The notes under the pieces: generated by a model
What the model saw: the letters and a program-made list of their open reading frames with translations, nothing else
Told to the model about the DNA's origin: nothing
Database searches by the model: none
Position numbers and translations under genes: made by a program
Origin: Methylococcales bacterium
Lineage (GTDB): Bacteria; Pseudomonadota; Gammaproteobacteria; Methylococcales; Methylomonadaceae
Direction of reading: 5' to 3'
Assembly: GCA_028712795.1 (NCBI GenBank)
Contig: JAQTPT010000004.1
Location: 78,601-142,600, forward strand
DNA length: 64,000 bases
Shown here: piece by piece, positions 1-9,134 of the stretch
How the letters are laid out: each line of letters starts with the position of its first letter
How positions within the stretch are numbered: the first letter of the stretch is position 1

Positions 1-413
1 TCCGCGAATAATTTTTCAATACGCTCTTTTGGATTATCTGATTTCAACAAAGGCCGTTGCGTGTCCCTTCGGGTCCGCTCCAATATCCTATCAACTGAAC
101 ATTGTAAATAGACAATAAAGCCGTTTTCTTTTAATAACCGGCGGTTTTCTTCTCGCAAAATGGCGCCGCCGCCGGTAGCCAATACGATGCCGTCCAGTTT
201 CGTCAATTGCTGAATCATTTTCTGTTCGCGATCCCTGAACCCTTCTTCCCCTTCAAATTCAAAAATAGTGGGGATATCCACGCCAGTACTTTCTTCAATG
301 GCTTTGTCACTGTCATAAAAAGGCACAGCCAGCGATTTTGCCAACTGGCGGCCTATCGTGGTTTTTCCTGCACCCATGAGGCCGACTAAATAAATATTTC
401 CTGATCTTGTCAT
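1..413 (-). CDS. aroK: Shikimate kinase, 3' part beyond the window
   Basis: Shikimate kinase phosphorylates shikimate to shikimate 3-phosphate in the cytoplasmic chorismate pathway. Reading leftwards from the ATG at 413, the protein starts MTRSGNIYLVGLMGAGKTT, with the Walker A loop at residues 11-18. Asp34 and Asp36 of the shikimate-binding DSD motif follow, then an FRDRE motif near residue 57 and a GGG substrate-binding turn near residue 80. About 137 codons are visible and the gene runs off position 1, so only the lid and C-terminus are missing. It lies downstream of pilQ on the same strand, the usual gammaproteobacterial pilMNOPQ-aroKB order, so aroB probably follows outside the window. 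Identification is firm. Confidence 0.95.
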   Translation of the reverse strand, partial: MTRSGNIYLVGLMGAGKTTIGRQLAKSLAVPFYDSDKAIEESTGVDIPTIFEFEGEEGFRDREQKMIQQLTKLDGIVLATGGGAILREENRRLLKENGFIVYLQCSVDRILERTRRDTQRPLLKSDNPKERIEKLFA

Positions 414-703
414 CAAAATACCGTGTGGTTTAAAATTTCCCGTTTAGTGTGGGGGTTATTATTATTTGACAGTCCTATGAAGAATTGTCAATTTAGGCAA
501 TCTCATCCTTCACAACGAATTAACTCTCCAGAACGCCCACTTGTTCAGTAAAATATCAGCCGATGAATGAGGTTGGATTATGAGATGAATCTTTAATGCA
601 ACCCATAGTCACAAGGAATTAAAAATAAATAATGGCTTATAATACTCCACTGTAAGTTTTAATCCTGGTTTTAAGCACTGGGTTACATTATAAGATTAAA
701 TCA
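414..703. other. Gene-free spacer between aroK and pilQ
   Basis: About 290 bases without a credible reading frame. It must hold the aroK leader. A 14-bp motif, AATGAGGTTGGATT, at about 565-578 recurs as both arms of an inverted repeat at 22807-22859, so this may be a single arm of a dispersed small repeat. Nothing else is recognised. Confidence 0.4.
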
Positions 704-734
704 TAAAAAAATGGGAAGTTTATGCCCCATTTTA
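704..734 (-). terminator. Rho-independent terminator after pilQ
   Basis: Read on the minus strand, a stem AAAATGGG/CCCATTTT with an 8-9 nt loop is followed by a run of T. It lies directly downstream of the pilQ stop codon and would end the pilMNOPQ transcript, leaving aroK to its own promoter or to read-through. Confidence 0.6.
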
Positions 735-750
735 CCCCAAGTAGAAACCA

Positions 751-3036
751 TCAATTGCTTGCTGCATTGTCTTTAATGATTTTTGGCGTTATAAAGATCA
801 ACAATTCCTTTTTGTCATTCTGACTAAATGTTTTCTTAAACAAAAACCCTATGCCTGGTAGATCAGCCAAAAAAGGCACAGAACTTTTGTTATTTTGAAG
901 AGTTCCTTCAAAGACACCGCCTAACACAACCGTTTCGCCATCCATCACCTGTACAGTGGTTTCAACTCGCCGTTTTGTAATAGGCGGCTGCTGACCTGGA
1001 GCCACCACCACTGGTTCATCTTTTGTAATATTCAAATTCATGGAAATACTGCCACTGGGCGTTATCTGCGGGAGAACGTCAAGTTCCAGTAATGCATCTA
1101 CAAATTGAGTATTGGCGGCTACTCCTGTTGTCCCACCAGATTGATAAGGTACTTGCGTACCTTGCATAATCTTTGCGATACAACGATCAGTGGTCATGAC
1201 TCTTGGATTGGATACAACCTCACCTTTACCTTGATCTTGCAAGGCTGTCAGTTCCAGGTTAAGCACATAATCAGCGCCCCTCGCCAAGGTCATTCCTAAA
1301 GCTGCCGGGGGAATCAAATTAACTCCCTTGGAAGCAAGATCTACCAGCGCATTATCTATAATGGCGGTTCCATTAATGGGGTTATTTGTTCCTGTTGAAG
1401 TATTGGCCGGGTTTGTAAAATCAATTTTACTTCCTGCCACGCCAAATCTGACCCCCAACTCCTGTGCAAAAGTATTGCTTGCAATGACTATTCTAGACTC
1501 AATCATCACTTGGCGTACCGGCACATCAAGCTTACGAATCAGTTTTTTTGCCTCTTCCAATCGAATTGTTGTTTCGCGGACAATCAGGGTATTGGTTCTT
1601 GCATCAACAACAGCAGAGCCTCGAGAGGAAAGGATTTTAAACTTATCATTCTGGCCGCCTTGGGTTCCGGGTTGAGCCACGGGTTGAGTCATGGGTTGTA
1701 TTCCGTATGGAGTGCCGGATTGCACTCCGGTTTGGGTTCCGGATCCAGAAACGTTTTTTGTTCCACAAGTACCCAATTGCCCCGTATCAAGTCCATTTAA
1801 CAGGTTTTTAAAGTTTTCAGCCCTGGCATAATTTATTTTGATATATTCGGTTACCAGTGGATCAAGTTGTTCAATTATGGTCGAAGTCTCCTGTTGCTTT
1901 TCTTTGTATTCCTTAATTTTGCCTAGGGGTGCTATCAAGGTGACAGCGCCTGATTCAAATTTCTCCAGCCCCTTGGTCATCATGATAAAATCCAATGCCT
2001 CATCCCAGGGGACATCATCCAGTTTTAAAGTAATCGTCCCGGTTACATCATCACCAGCCACCACGTTTTGACCGGTAAACTCGGCAAGAATGGCAATGAC
2101 GCTACGAATGTCAATTTCCTGAAAGTTTAAAGACAGCCTGTCGCCTGTATATTTTACCCGAGTCCTTTCCAATGCGTCTTTTTCTTCATTGCTTAATGCC
2201 CGAAATTCAATAGTCAATAAGCCTTCGGATTGAAACAGGGAATAATCATAAAGATCATCTTTCGTCGTTACAGTGATGGTGGTCTCCTGGTTTGATGAGG
2301 TCGTATCTATAAACTTAATCGGCGTTGCAAACTCAGTCACATTCAGTCTTTTCGCCAAATTTTCAGGCAAGCGGGTGTTTAACAGGTTGATGACTACTTT
2401 TCCACCGGCCTGTCTGGAGTTAACGATGGTATTGGGATTGGCCAAATAGACCAGTATGCGTCCTTCACCCTTATCGCCACGCGTAAAATCAAACCCGCTG
2501 ATGGTTTGTTCGGGTATTAACGAACGCGCCAGCGAATTTGCAGCAACCGGTATTCTGGATTGTTGAATAGCTTCAGGAGCGTGCTTAAAACTGGCAGGTA
2601 CACTATTGTTTGCAGGGTTTAAAGTCAGCAGCACTTTATTACCCATCACTTTGGTTTCAAAAGGCGTTGATTCAATTAAATTGACGACGACACGAATCCT
2701 ATCCGCCGCTTCCGCCACATAAATGCTGCTTGCCGCCCCTTGGTTTACCGGAATCATTTTTTTTTCCAGCGCGTTTTTGACCCCTGAAAAATCCAGGGCG
2801 ATACGCGCCGGATTATCAGTCTGAAATACTTTAGGCGCAAAAGCCGCGCCGCTCATTTGCATTTGGATTTGCAAACGGCCTCCAGTCAGCGTGGCGATAT
2901 CTATTCCTGTAATGCTCAGGTCACTGGCTGTGGCGGATGCGCTTTCGCATATCAACAAAAACAGGAATAAGAACATACCAATGCATGAAGATCGCTCCGA
3001 TTTAGTTAAAACAATATCGCCTTGCTTAGGATTCAT
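751..3036 (-). CDS. pilQ: Type IV pilus secretin PilQ
   Basis: PilQ forms the outer-membrane ring through which type IV pili extend and retract. The 761-residue protein has a hydrophobic signal segment (about residues 20-37), two AMIN-like peptidoglycan-binding regions (about 40-270), and an STN/N0 domain with DIRSVIAILAEFTGQNVV (about 310-375). A secretin N1 region follows, then the secretin core (about 515-755) with VVSNPRVMTTD, the VPFLADLPGIGFLF lip motif and a final LLIFITPKII. A Gly/Gln/Thr/Pro-rich low-complexity stretch (about 430-466) interrupts the N1 region. An in-frame ATG 20 codons later would leave a shorter signal peptide, so the exact start is open. It is the last gene of the pil operon, 15 nt after pilP. 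Confidence 0.97.
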   Translation of the reverse strand: MNPKQGDIVLTKSERSSCIGMFLFLFLLICESASATASDLSITGIDIATLTGGRLQIQMQMSGAAFAPKVFQTDNPARIALDFSGVKNALEKKMIPVNQGAASSIYVAEAADRIRVVVNLIESTPFETKVMGNKVLLTLNPANNSVPASFKHAPEAIQQSRIPVAANSLARSLIPEQTISGFDFTRGDKGEGRILVYLANPNTIVNSRQAGGKVVINLLNTRLPENLAKRLNVTEFATPIKFIDTTSSNQETTITVTTKDDLYDYSLFQSEGLLTIEFRALSNEEKDALERTRVKYTGDRLSLNFQEIDIRSVIAILAEFTGQNVVAGDDVTGTITLKLDDVPWDEALDFIMMTKGLEKFESGAVTLIAPLGKIKEYKEKQQETSTIIEQLDPLVTEYIKINYARAENFKNLLNGLDTGQLGTCGTKNVSGSGTQTGVQSGTPYGIQPMTQPVAQPGTQGGQNDKFKILSSRGSAVVDARTNTLIVRETTIRLEEAKKLIRKLDVPVRQVMIESRIVIASNTFAQELGVRFGVAGSKIDFTNPANTSTGTNNPINGTAIIDNALVDLASKGVNLIPPAALGMTLARGADYVLNLELTALQDQGKGEVVSNPRVMTTDRCIAKIMQGTQVPYQSGGTTGVAANTQFVDALLELDVLPQITPSGSISMNLNITKDEPVVVAPGQQPPITKRRVETTVQVMDGETVVLGGVFEGTLQNNKSSVPFLADLPGIGFLFKKTFSQNDKKELLIFITPKIIKDNAASN

Positions 3037-3051
3037 TTTGTATTCCCAAAA

Positions 3052-3615
3052 TCACTCTGTTAACGCTAATGACGTTTTTTGCTCGCGCCATCTACCCGGC
3101 TTATCAGGCACTATTTCCATCAGTTCAATTTTATCAACGCTTATACTTATAATTTTGCCGTAATTTTTGCCCATATAATTGCCAACCTTAACGCGATGGA
3201 CAGTACCGTCACCGGTCTTTACCAGCCCCCACAACGTCGATCTCATATTAACGGTGCCCACCATTTTCATGGTTTCCAAGGCAAAAGCCTCCATTTCCTC
3301 TTTACGACGGATACTATCGGGCTTTATTCCGCCTCCAGGCGATAGCTCCGGCACCGCATTTTGCTGTTCAGGTTGTGCTATCGGTTTAAAGGGATCACGC
3401 AGGCCGTTGGGGTTGAATATAAAGGCCTCAATATCTTTGACTTCAGGTAACGGTTTTATTTTACCTTTAGGGGCGGCCTTAATTTTTGCGATATAGTGAT
3501 TTAAATCTGAAAAATCATCATTTCCACACCCGGATAAACAAGTCAAAAAAACGATGCAAACACCCCGTAAGAAGTGTCTGTTTAGGGATAAGAAAAATAA
3601 TTTAGTGTCAGTCAC
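3052..3615 (-). CDS. pilP: Type IV pilus assembly lipoprotein PilP
   Basis: PilP is the inner-membrane lipoprotein that links the PilMNO platform to the PilQ secretin. The 187-residue protein has a signal peptide ending in the lipobox LSGC (Cys30), a disordered linker, and the C-terminal beta-domain (about 90-175, containing MVGTVNMRSTLWGLVKTGDG and GNYMGKNYGKI). The start codon is GTG and overlaps the TAG stop of pilO by one base, so translation is coupled. It sits between pilO and pilQ in the canonical operon. Confidence 0.96.
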   Translation of the reverse strand: MTDTKLFFLSLNRHFLRGVCIVFLTCLSGCGNDDFSDLNHYIAKIKAAPKGKIKPLPEVKDIEAFIFNPNGLRDPFKPIAQPEQQNAVPELSPGGGIKPDSIRRKEEMEAFALETMKMVGTVNMRSTLWGLVKTGDGTVHRVKVGNYMGKNYGKIISISVDKIELMEIVPDKPGRWREQKTSLALTE

Positions 3616-4253
3616 TACTTCCTCACCCTTTTCTTTTTAGCCCCTGCGCCTTCAAAAGAGGCATCTGTACCCTCGTTATAAGTCTTTACAACTGCACTCA
3701 TCAGCAGCTTTCCATCTTTGGCCTCGGGAGCAATATTGACGTCATGAAGCGTGACAATCCTGGGTAAAGCGGCTAAGCCACTTACAAACAAACCCAGTTC
3801 TTCATAGCTGCCTATGACCTGGATATTAATTGGCAGCTCCGAATAAAAGTCTTTTCTGATGGGCGTGCCGGGTTTAAACAGCTTGAATTCTAAGCCACTT
3901 GCCAGACCTGTCTGTGAAATATCTACAAGCAGGTTTGCGACTTCTTCTTCTGTGGGCATTTCCCTGATCATTTTGTCCAGTAATGATTCAATCTGTGTTA
4001 ATTGATCCTCATAATCCTGAAGGTTGACTGCTTTTTTTTGTTTTTCTTCAAATTCGCGCATCAATGCCGATTCTTTCCCTTCAGCGCTTTTGAGCCTTGT
4101 TAACTGATCAAGCGTATCAAAATAAACCCCGATTCCTACGACAGCAACACAGACGATCATCATTATCGCCGCTCTAACGGGTAATGCCCATGTGCCAGCC
4201 GACTTAATATTCCAATTAATTTCCGGCAGATTCATTGGCGCCTCCATCCCCAT
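3615..4253 (-). CDS. pilO: Type IV pilus inner-membrane protein PilO
   Basis: PilO pairs with PilN through periplasmic coiled coils and ferredoxin-like folds in the pilus alignment complex. The 212 residues show a short cytoplasmic N-terminus, one membrane segment (about 25-45), a coiled-coil stretch (about 48-100, rich in Glu, Lys and Gln) and a compact C-terminal domain (about 105-190) with FKPGTPIRKDFYSELPINI. A Lys/Arg tail ends the protein. The start given overlaps the end of pilN by 38 nt; the internal ATG six codons later (MNLPEINWN) is an equally good start and reduces the overlap. Confidence 0.94.
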   Translation of the reverse strand: MGMEAPMNLPEINWNIKSAGTWALPVRAAIMMIVCVAVVGIGVYFDTLDQLTRLKSAEGKESALMREFEEKQKKAVNLQDYEDQLTQIESLLDKMIREMPTEEEVANLLVDISQTGLASGLEFKLFKPGTPIRKDFYSELPINIQVIGSYEELGLFVSGLAALPRIVTLHDVNIAPEAKDGKLLMSAVVKTYNEGTDASFEGAGAKKKRVRK

Positions 4254-4818
4254 TTTTTACGTTTTGCTTTTCTTGTTCTGCACGGAGCGTGAAATCACTT
4301 AATTGTTCAGTAGTGGTTTTATCCCGTGGCTGCGCGTCTGATCGAATCACGGTCAGTTTTGGTGTTTGCAGCCAAGGTGATGCTTCTATAGCTCTCATGA
4401 AGGCCGATACCCGGGCATTGGATTGTGATTTTCCTTCAAATATCAACTCTGATCCAGTCTGTGTGAATTTTGTCAAAAAAACGCCGTCAGGCGTGACCTT
4501 GGGGATTTCATCAAACAAATGCACAATTTGTGGGCGGCTTTCCTGTAACTTTTGAATAAGATCTATTTTAGCGAGCAATTTTTTTTTCTTTTCTTCAATG
4601 CTATTGATGGCAATAATTTTTTTATTCAATTCAGCAATCTCATTTAGAAGTATCTGGTTTCTTTGTTCCTGATTCGCTTCCAATCCTGCGATATAGGCAT
4701 GAAGCAGGCCAATTATAATGATGCCAACCAGAACCGATAGAACGATGGCATAAAAAAAATCTTTTTGCTTTCTCTTAAACAGCTCTTCCCGCCAGGGCAG
4801 TAAGTTTATTTTCGCCAT
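4216..4818 (-). CDS. pilN: Type IV pilus inner-membrane protein PilN
   Basis: PilN docks the cytoplasmic PilM to the membrane through its N-terminal motif and partners PilO in the periplasm. The 200-residue protein begins MAKINLLPWREE, the conserved PilM-binding INLLPWR motif, followed by one membrane helix (about 22-43), a coiled coil (about 48-95) and a ferredoxin-like domain (about 100-165). The C-terminus is a low-complexity Glu/Gly/Asn tail. The ATG shares two bases with the pilM stop (TAATG), which implies coupled translation. Confidence 0.95.
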   Translation of the reverse strand: MAKINLLPWREELFKRKQKDFFYAIVLSVLVGIIIIGLLHAYIAGLEANQEQRNQILLNEIAELNKKIIAINSIEEKKKKLLAKIDLIQKLQESRPQIVHLFDEIPKVTPDGVFLTKFTQTGSELIFEGKSQSNARVSAFMRAIEASPWLQTPKLTVIRSDAQPRDKTTTEQLSDFTLRAEQEKQNVKNGDGGANESAGN

Positions 4819-5879
4819 TAGTCAAAACTCCTTAATGCCAGGCCGCAAGCGATCATCATTGCAGGCGCATTATTGAGTAAATTGTCAGGCTTTATTTTAT
4901 GGGACAGCGTCATATCACTGAAAGGGTTGGCGATATAGACAGGTACGCCCAGACTCTTTTCAACCAATTTGTCAATGCCTGGTATTGAAGCGCAACCGCC
5001 AGCCAAAACCATGCTGTTTATCGATCTGTTCGTGCTTGAGGAGACAAAAAACTGCAAGGACCGTTGAATTTGCTGGACCATCGCTCTTTTAAACGGGTCA
5101 AGCACATCAACCGTGTAATTATCAGGCAAGCCCCCCTGTTTTTTTGCCAAGCCGGCCTCTACGTAAGAGAGTCCGTACCGGCGCTGAATTTCTTCGGTTA
5201 GTTGCCTGCCACCAAATCCTTGTTCCTGTGTATACACCAGCCGGCCATCCTGCAATACGGTCAATGTGGCCATTGCTGATCCTATGTCTAGAATAGCGAC
5301 AGTTTGAGCGGCTGTTGAAGATGCTAAAGGGTCAGGCAACAATGAAAAGGCATTTTCCATTGCAAATGATTCAACGTCTACAATGCTGGCTTTTAATCCC
5401 GCTTTTAATACCGCCTCGACCCGGTCATTAACGTTTTCTCTCCTGGAAACCACGAGCAGCACATCAACCATTTCAGGGTTATTTCTATTTACTCCTTGAA
5501 CTTCAAAATCGAAATTTACTTCATCAAGGGGATAGGGTACGTGCTGATCCGCTTCAATCATAATCTGCACTTCCATCTCGTCATCAGTCAACGAGTCTGG
5601 CATAGTGATAATTTTTGTCATAACAGCCGATACTGGAACTGCAACCGCCGCTTGTTTTAGTTTTGATTCAGAAAGCGTTAGAGCAGTTTTTATAGCCTCG
5701 GCAACCACATCGACATTCGCAATGTTTTTTTCACTGGGAACATCTTGATGCACAGGGGCTACTGCAAAGCTTTCAACTCTGTAACGAGCGCCTGTTTTAC
5801 TTAATTCCAGTAACTTTACAGCAGCAGAACTGATATCAATTCCAAGAACAGCATTTTGTTTCCGATTAAACCAGTTCAT
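4818..5879 (-). CDS. pilM: Type IV pilus actin-like ATPase PilM
   Basis: PilM is a cytoplasmic, FtsA/actin-fold protein that binds ATP and the PilN tail and organises the pilus platform. The 353 residues include the phosphate-1 loop (GIDISSAAVKLLEL, about 14-27), a SHS2-type insertion, the phosphate-2 region (AILDIGSAMATLTVL, about 195-210) and the adenosine motif (LAGGCASIPGID, about 293-304). A Shine-Dalgarno AAGGG lies 7-8 nt upstream of the ATG. It is the promoter-proximal gene of pilMNOPQ. The divergent penicillin-binding protein 1A gene that usually faces pilM is absent here. Confidence 0.97.
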   Translation of the reverse strand: MNWFNRKQNAVLGIDISSAAVKLLELSKTGARYRVESFAVAPVHQDVPSEKNIANVDVVAEAIKTALTLSESKLKQAAVAVPVSAVMTKIITMPDSLTDDEMEVQIMIEADQHVPYPLDEVNFDFEVQGVNRNNPEMVDVLLVVSRRENVNDRVEAVLKAGLKASIVDVESFAMENAFSLLPDPLASSTAAQTVAILDIGSAMATLTVLQDGRLVYTQEQGFGGRQLTEEIQRRYGLSYVEAGLAKKQGGLPDNYTVDVLDPFKRAMVQQIQRSLQFFVSSSTNRSINSMVLAGGCASIPGIDKLVEKSLGVPVYIANPFSDMTLSHKIKPDNLLNNAPAMMIACGLALRSFD

Positions 5880-7176
5880 GATATACCCTTAAAAACTTGA
5901 TCATATATACGATCCATAGATTGTCATGCCCATCTATTTAACTGAAGCTCCCCAGTTTTTGTGCTCGTGACGTATATAGGAAAACCAATCAAAGCGGGGA
6001 TTGCTATAAATCACGCAAACCCGGCATTAAATTTCTATCCCGCATAGCCGGAGTGATTAGCTTTGTTTAAAAACCGGGAAACCTCAGCTATTTAATTACC
6101 GGCTAATTACGAGGCAATAACAACGCGGTGTTTCACTAGTAAAAGAACAATAATCTTTTTTTCATCGAGAAGGTATTCAATTTGTTAAAAACACACGGTT
6201 TAAGCTGTGTCAATAAAATATGCAAACAACTATGCTGCTTTCATTCCTGTTCTGGTTTTCATTTTTGAATAACCTTGATCTTTAGCCCTTCATCTCCTAT
6301 CCAAACTAGTGCCATATTGGTTGAGTTAACTATAGTTGGATTTGAAAACCCGTTTTCTGAGGACGAACTACGTGAAACCTTTCTTGGATTTAGTTTTACG
6401 ATCTTTTTCTAACAAAAAATATTAGTTTTGTGACGAAAATTTGTTTTAACTGATGTCTGCGATACAGATAGGGATTTTAGGCGGTATCGATGAATGAAAA
6501 CCCAAATTCACGTAAGAACTTGAACAAAAGTAAAGCGCGTTAGCTTATATCCTTCGCCGGAAATCATCTACCTTTATTGTACAATTTGAGGATAAGAAAC
6601 GCACCCCAAACGTATATGATGCTTAAATATGCAAGGGATGGGTATATATTATGAGCCTTGACGAAATATTTTACAGCCTGACTTAAAAAAAGAAGACTAT
6701 ATGAAACGCATGAAATGGTTGAAGATTAAAACCTAAAGCCGGCCTGCATGACCTTCTAAAAGTAATTATTGAAAGGGGGGCGTTAAAGGCGTTTAGCCCA
6801 AACTGCTGCAAAAAAGCTTCACATCGACTCAGTTGTTGCTAACTATGGCGGATTTTAGAGCTTCTTTTGAAGCACGTTATATTTCTGCATGTACGACCGA
6901 TACATCAAATCGTTTACATTTCTTATGGCTATATAATCCAGCGCATCAACAACTCGTCAACAAAGAAGTTGGTGCGCTGTGTTATTCGGCTCATTACTCG
7001 TAAGGTAGGGAATGTGGATGAACCAACTTAGACGTTTAAAATCGCTAACTCCGTTTGGCAACCTTATTCTAAGTGCGTTGCTAAGAGCCTTTATAGTCAT
7101 TCACAATTATTTCGAGATCTTGCTAATTTTTAAAAGTCCCTGGACAAATAGGCGGAACCTATAATTGAGGGCTTCA
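5880..7176. other. 1.3-kb region without a credible gene
   Basis: No reading frame of 60 codons or more occurs on either strand, which is exceptional for this window. It must contain the pilM promoter. Short open stretches look like coding relics without usable starts: a minus-strand frame of about 50 codons at roughly 6260-6410 ending in WIGDEGLKIKVIQK, and a plus-strand frame around 6880-7000 containing TTDTSNRLHFLWLYNPAHQ. I cannot assign either. A hairpin (CAGCGCATCAAC / GTTGGTGCGCTG) lies at 6939-6979. The region is probably a decayed insertion or rearrangement junction. Confidence 0.5.
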
Positions 7177-7377
7177 TTATTTTCCGTATTTTTTACGGAA
7201 TTTATCAACACGACCCGCTGTATCTACAACGCGCTGCTTGCCCGTATAAAAAGGATGGCATGCAGAACAAACTTCTACCTGCAAATCCTTGGCTAAAACA
7301 GAGCCGGTCAAAAATGTATTACCGCAACCACAAGTCACAGTAATTTGTTTATATTCAGGATGAATTTCTGGTTTCAT
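7177..7377 (-). CDS. rpmE: 50S ribosomal protein L31
   Basis: L31 is a small large-subunit protein forming an intersubunit bridge. The 66 residues start MKPEIHPEY and carry the zinc ribbon Cys16-x-Cys18 and Cys37-x2-Cys40, so this is the zinc-binding C+ form, not the zinc-starvation paralogue. The KFRKKYGK tail is typical. It is monocistronic here, with spacers on both sides. Identification is certain. Confidence 0.98.
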   Translation of the reverse strand: MKPEIHPEYKQITVTCGCGNTFLTGSVLAKDLQVEVCSACHPFYTGKQRVVDTAGRVDKFRKKYGK

Positions 7378-7534
7378 ATAACTTACTCATTACCCACAAA
7401 GAGACTACATACGTTTTAAAGAACCCCATATAATACGTTTTCCATAGACGGTTGGCAACTTCCTTGTTAAATTTATACGTGTTGTTACTCTAAGATTACA
7501 CAATGAAATTGACTTAAAAAACCGGCGTGGCAAC

Positions 7535-7558
7535 AAAAAAAACCGGGTTTTATACCCG
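7535..7558 (-). terminator. Rho-independent terminator after the AmpG-like gene
   Basis: On the minus strand the stem CGGGT-ATAAAACC-CGG is followed by eight T residues. It lies 27 nt past the stop codon of the permease gene. Confidence 0.75.
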
Positions 7559-7584
7559 AAGAAGTTTAAATTCGACAGCCATTT

Positions 7585-8838
7585 TTATTCGTCAGCCGCT
7601 AGCTTGCCTTGATCATTCCAGGGAGCGACTTTGAGTAAAAGCAACATCCCGGGAATAGCGATAACAAAGCAAAACAGGAAAAAAGCCATCCATCCGAACC
7701 ATTCAACCAGGTAGCCAGTAACCGCATTGGCAAAAGTGCGGGGAACCGCTGCCAAACTAGTGAATAAGGCGAATTGGGTGGCGGTGTAAAGTGGATGCGT
7801 GGTATGGGCGATATAGGCAACAAAGGCTGTTGTGCCCAAGCCTACCCCCAAGGCTTCAATGCCGATTACCAAAGCAAGCCAGGGCAGGCTGTGTCCCACT
7901 GTCGCAAGCCAGGCAAAGCCCAATATAGCGACCATCTGTATTAAGCCAAAAATCCACAGCGAACGATTGATACCAAGCTTGATCATCCAGATACCGCCGA
8001 GCAATCCCCCAATGACGCTTGGCCACAAGCCGGCATTTTTAGCGATGAGTCCAATCTCAGTTTTACTGAAGCCCATATCAAGGTAAAACGGCGTGGCAAG
8101 AGCTGTAGCCATGCTATCGCCCAGCTTGTAGAAAAAGATGAAGGCGAGTACCAGTACTGCTGATTTTAAGCCGTTTCTGTTAATAAATTCTTGAAAAGGT
8201 TCAACCACTGCCCCTCTGAGCGTCTTCGGTGCACCTTTTCCAAGCATGGGTTCGCTCACGAAAAGCGTCATGGCAACACCCGGCAACATGAACAAAGCCG
8301 TGATAAAAAAGACACTGCTCCATGGTAAATGGTCAGCCAGGATAAGCGATAAAGAACCGGGTATTAAACTTGAAATTTTGTATGCATTGACGTGAATGGC
8401 GTTACCAAGGCCCAGTTCCACGTCCAGTAACAATTCACGTCGATAGGCATCCAGTACAATATCTTGCGAAGCGCTGAAAAATGCTACTACAGTGGCCAGA
8501 TAGGCAATTGTCCATAAATCCAGCTTGGGATGTAACAAGCCGAATGCCGGAATTGACAGCAGTAAAGCCATTTGCATAATAATGAGCCAGCCCCGCCGGC
8601 GTCCAAGAGGTGGAGAATAGCGGTCAAACAACGGCGCCCAAATAAATTTCCAGGTAAACGGTAATTGAATCAGTGCGAACAAGCCTATCACTTTCAAATC
8701 CACCCCTTCAGATCTTAGCCATGCTGGCAGCAGGGCGATCAGGATATACAGGGGCAAGCCAGAGCTGAAGCCGGTGAATATGCAAATGAGCATGTGCTTG
8801 TTGAACAATACCCGGCTGATGTTCGTGTTATTTGTCAA
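7585..8838 (-). CDS. AmpG-family MFS permease
   Basis: AmpG permeases import GlcNAc-anhydromuropeptides released from the wall for recycling, and in some species set beta-lactamase induction. The 417-residue protein is almost entirely hydrophobic, with about 12 membrane helices. Near the N-terminus it shows FTGFSSGLPLYIL and FIWAPLFDRYSPPLGRRRGW, both AmpG/PAT hallmarks, and later SQDIVLDAYRRELL. It is shorter than E. coli AmpG (about 490 residues), so the substrate is inferred from family membership. An own terminator follows it and no neighbour is functionally linked. Confidence 0.85.
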   Translation of the reverse strand: MTNNTNISRVLFNKHMLICIFTGFSSGLPLYILIALLPAWLRSEGVDLKVIGLFALIQLPFTWKFIWAPLFDRYSPPLGRRRGWLIIMQMALLLSIPAFGLLHPKLDLWTIAYLATVVAFFSASQDIVLDAYRRELLLDVELGLGNAIHVNAYKISSLIPGSLSLILADHLPWSSVFFITALFMLPGVAMTLFVSEPMLGKGAPKTLRGAVVEPFQEFINRNGLKSAVLVLAFIFFYKLGDSMATALATPFYLDMGFSKTEIGLIAKNAGLWPSVIGGLLGGIWMIKLGINRSLWIFGLIQMVAILGFAWLATVGHSLPWLALVIGIEALGVGLGTTAFVAYIAHTTHPLYTATQFALFTSLAAVPRTFANAVTGYLVEWFGWMAFFLFCFVIAIPGMLLLLKVAPWNDQGKLAADE

Positions 8839-9060
8839 AGGTTACCTATAAAATCAAACTTCGTCGTGATGGCTGCACTGAAAAACAGTAAAGCCATAAG
8901 CTAGCATTGGGTGCGGAATTATTTTTAATTACAACCCACCAAATTTTTCATGCTGAGTCTTTATTTTAAAGGCACATAAAAAACTATATAGGGAATCGGA
9001 ATTGAGGAAAATCAGAAAGAAGCATGCTCAGCAGATTGAGCTTAACATTACTTGATAAGA

Positions 9061-9125
9061 TTGTCCGGCAAATAACGGACAACCTTATCAAAACAACAGC
9101 GCCGCCGCACGATTAGTGCGGCGCC
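9061..9125 (-). terminator. Hairpins downstream of nhaD
   Basis: Two stems lie just past the nhaD stop codon on the minus strand: a strong GC stem GGCGCCGCAC/GTGCGGCGGC (about 9099-9125) followed by TGTTGTTTTG, and a second stem TTGTCCG/CGGACAA (9061-9082). Together they probably end the nhaD transcript. Confidence 0.5.
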
Positions 9126-9134
9126 AAAACTTTT

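Noticed and set aside
5990..6110. Fragments resembling a c-di-GMP (GEMM) riboswitch near pilM
   Set aside because: Words such as CACGCAAACC and GCCGGAGTG occur, but the order and pairing of the riboswitch could not be built.
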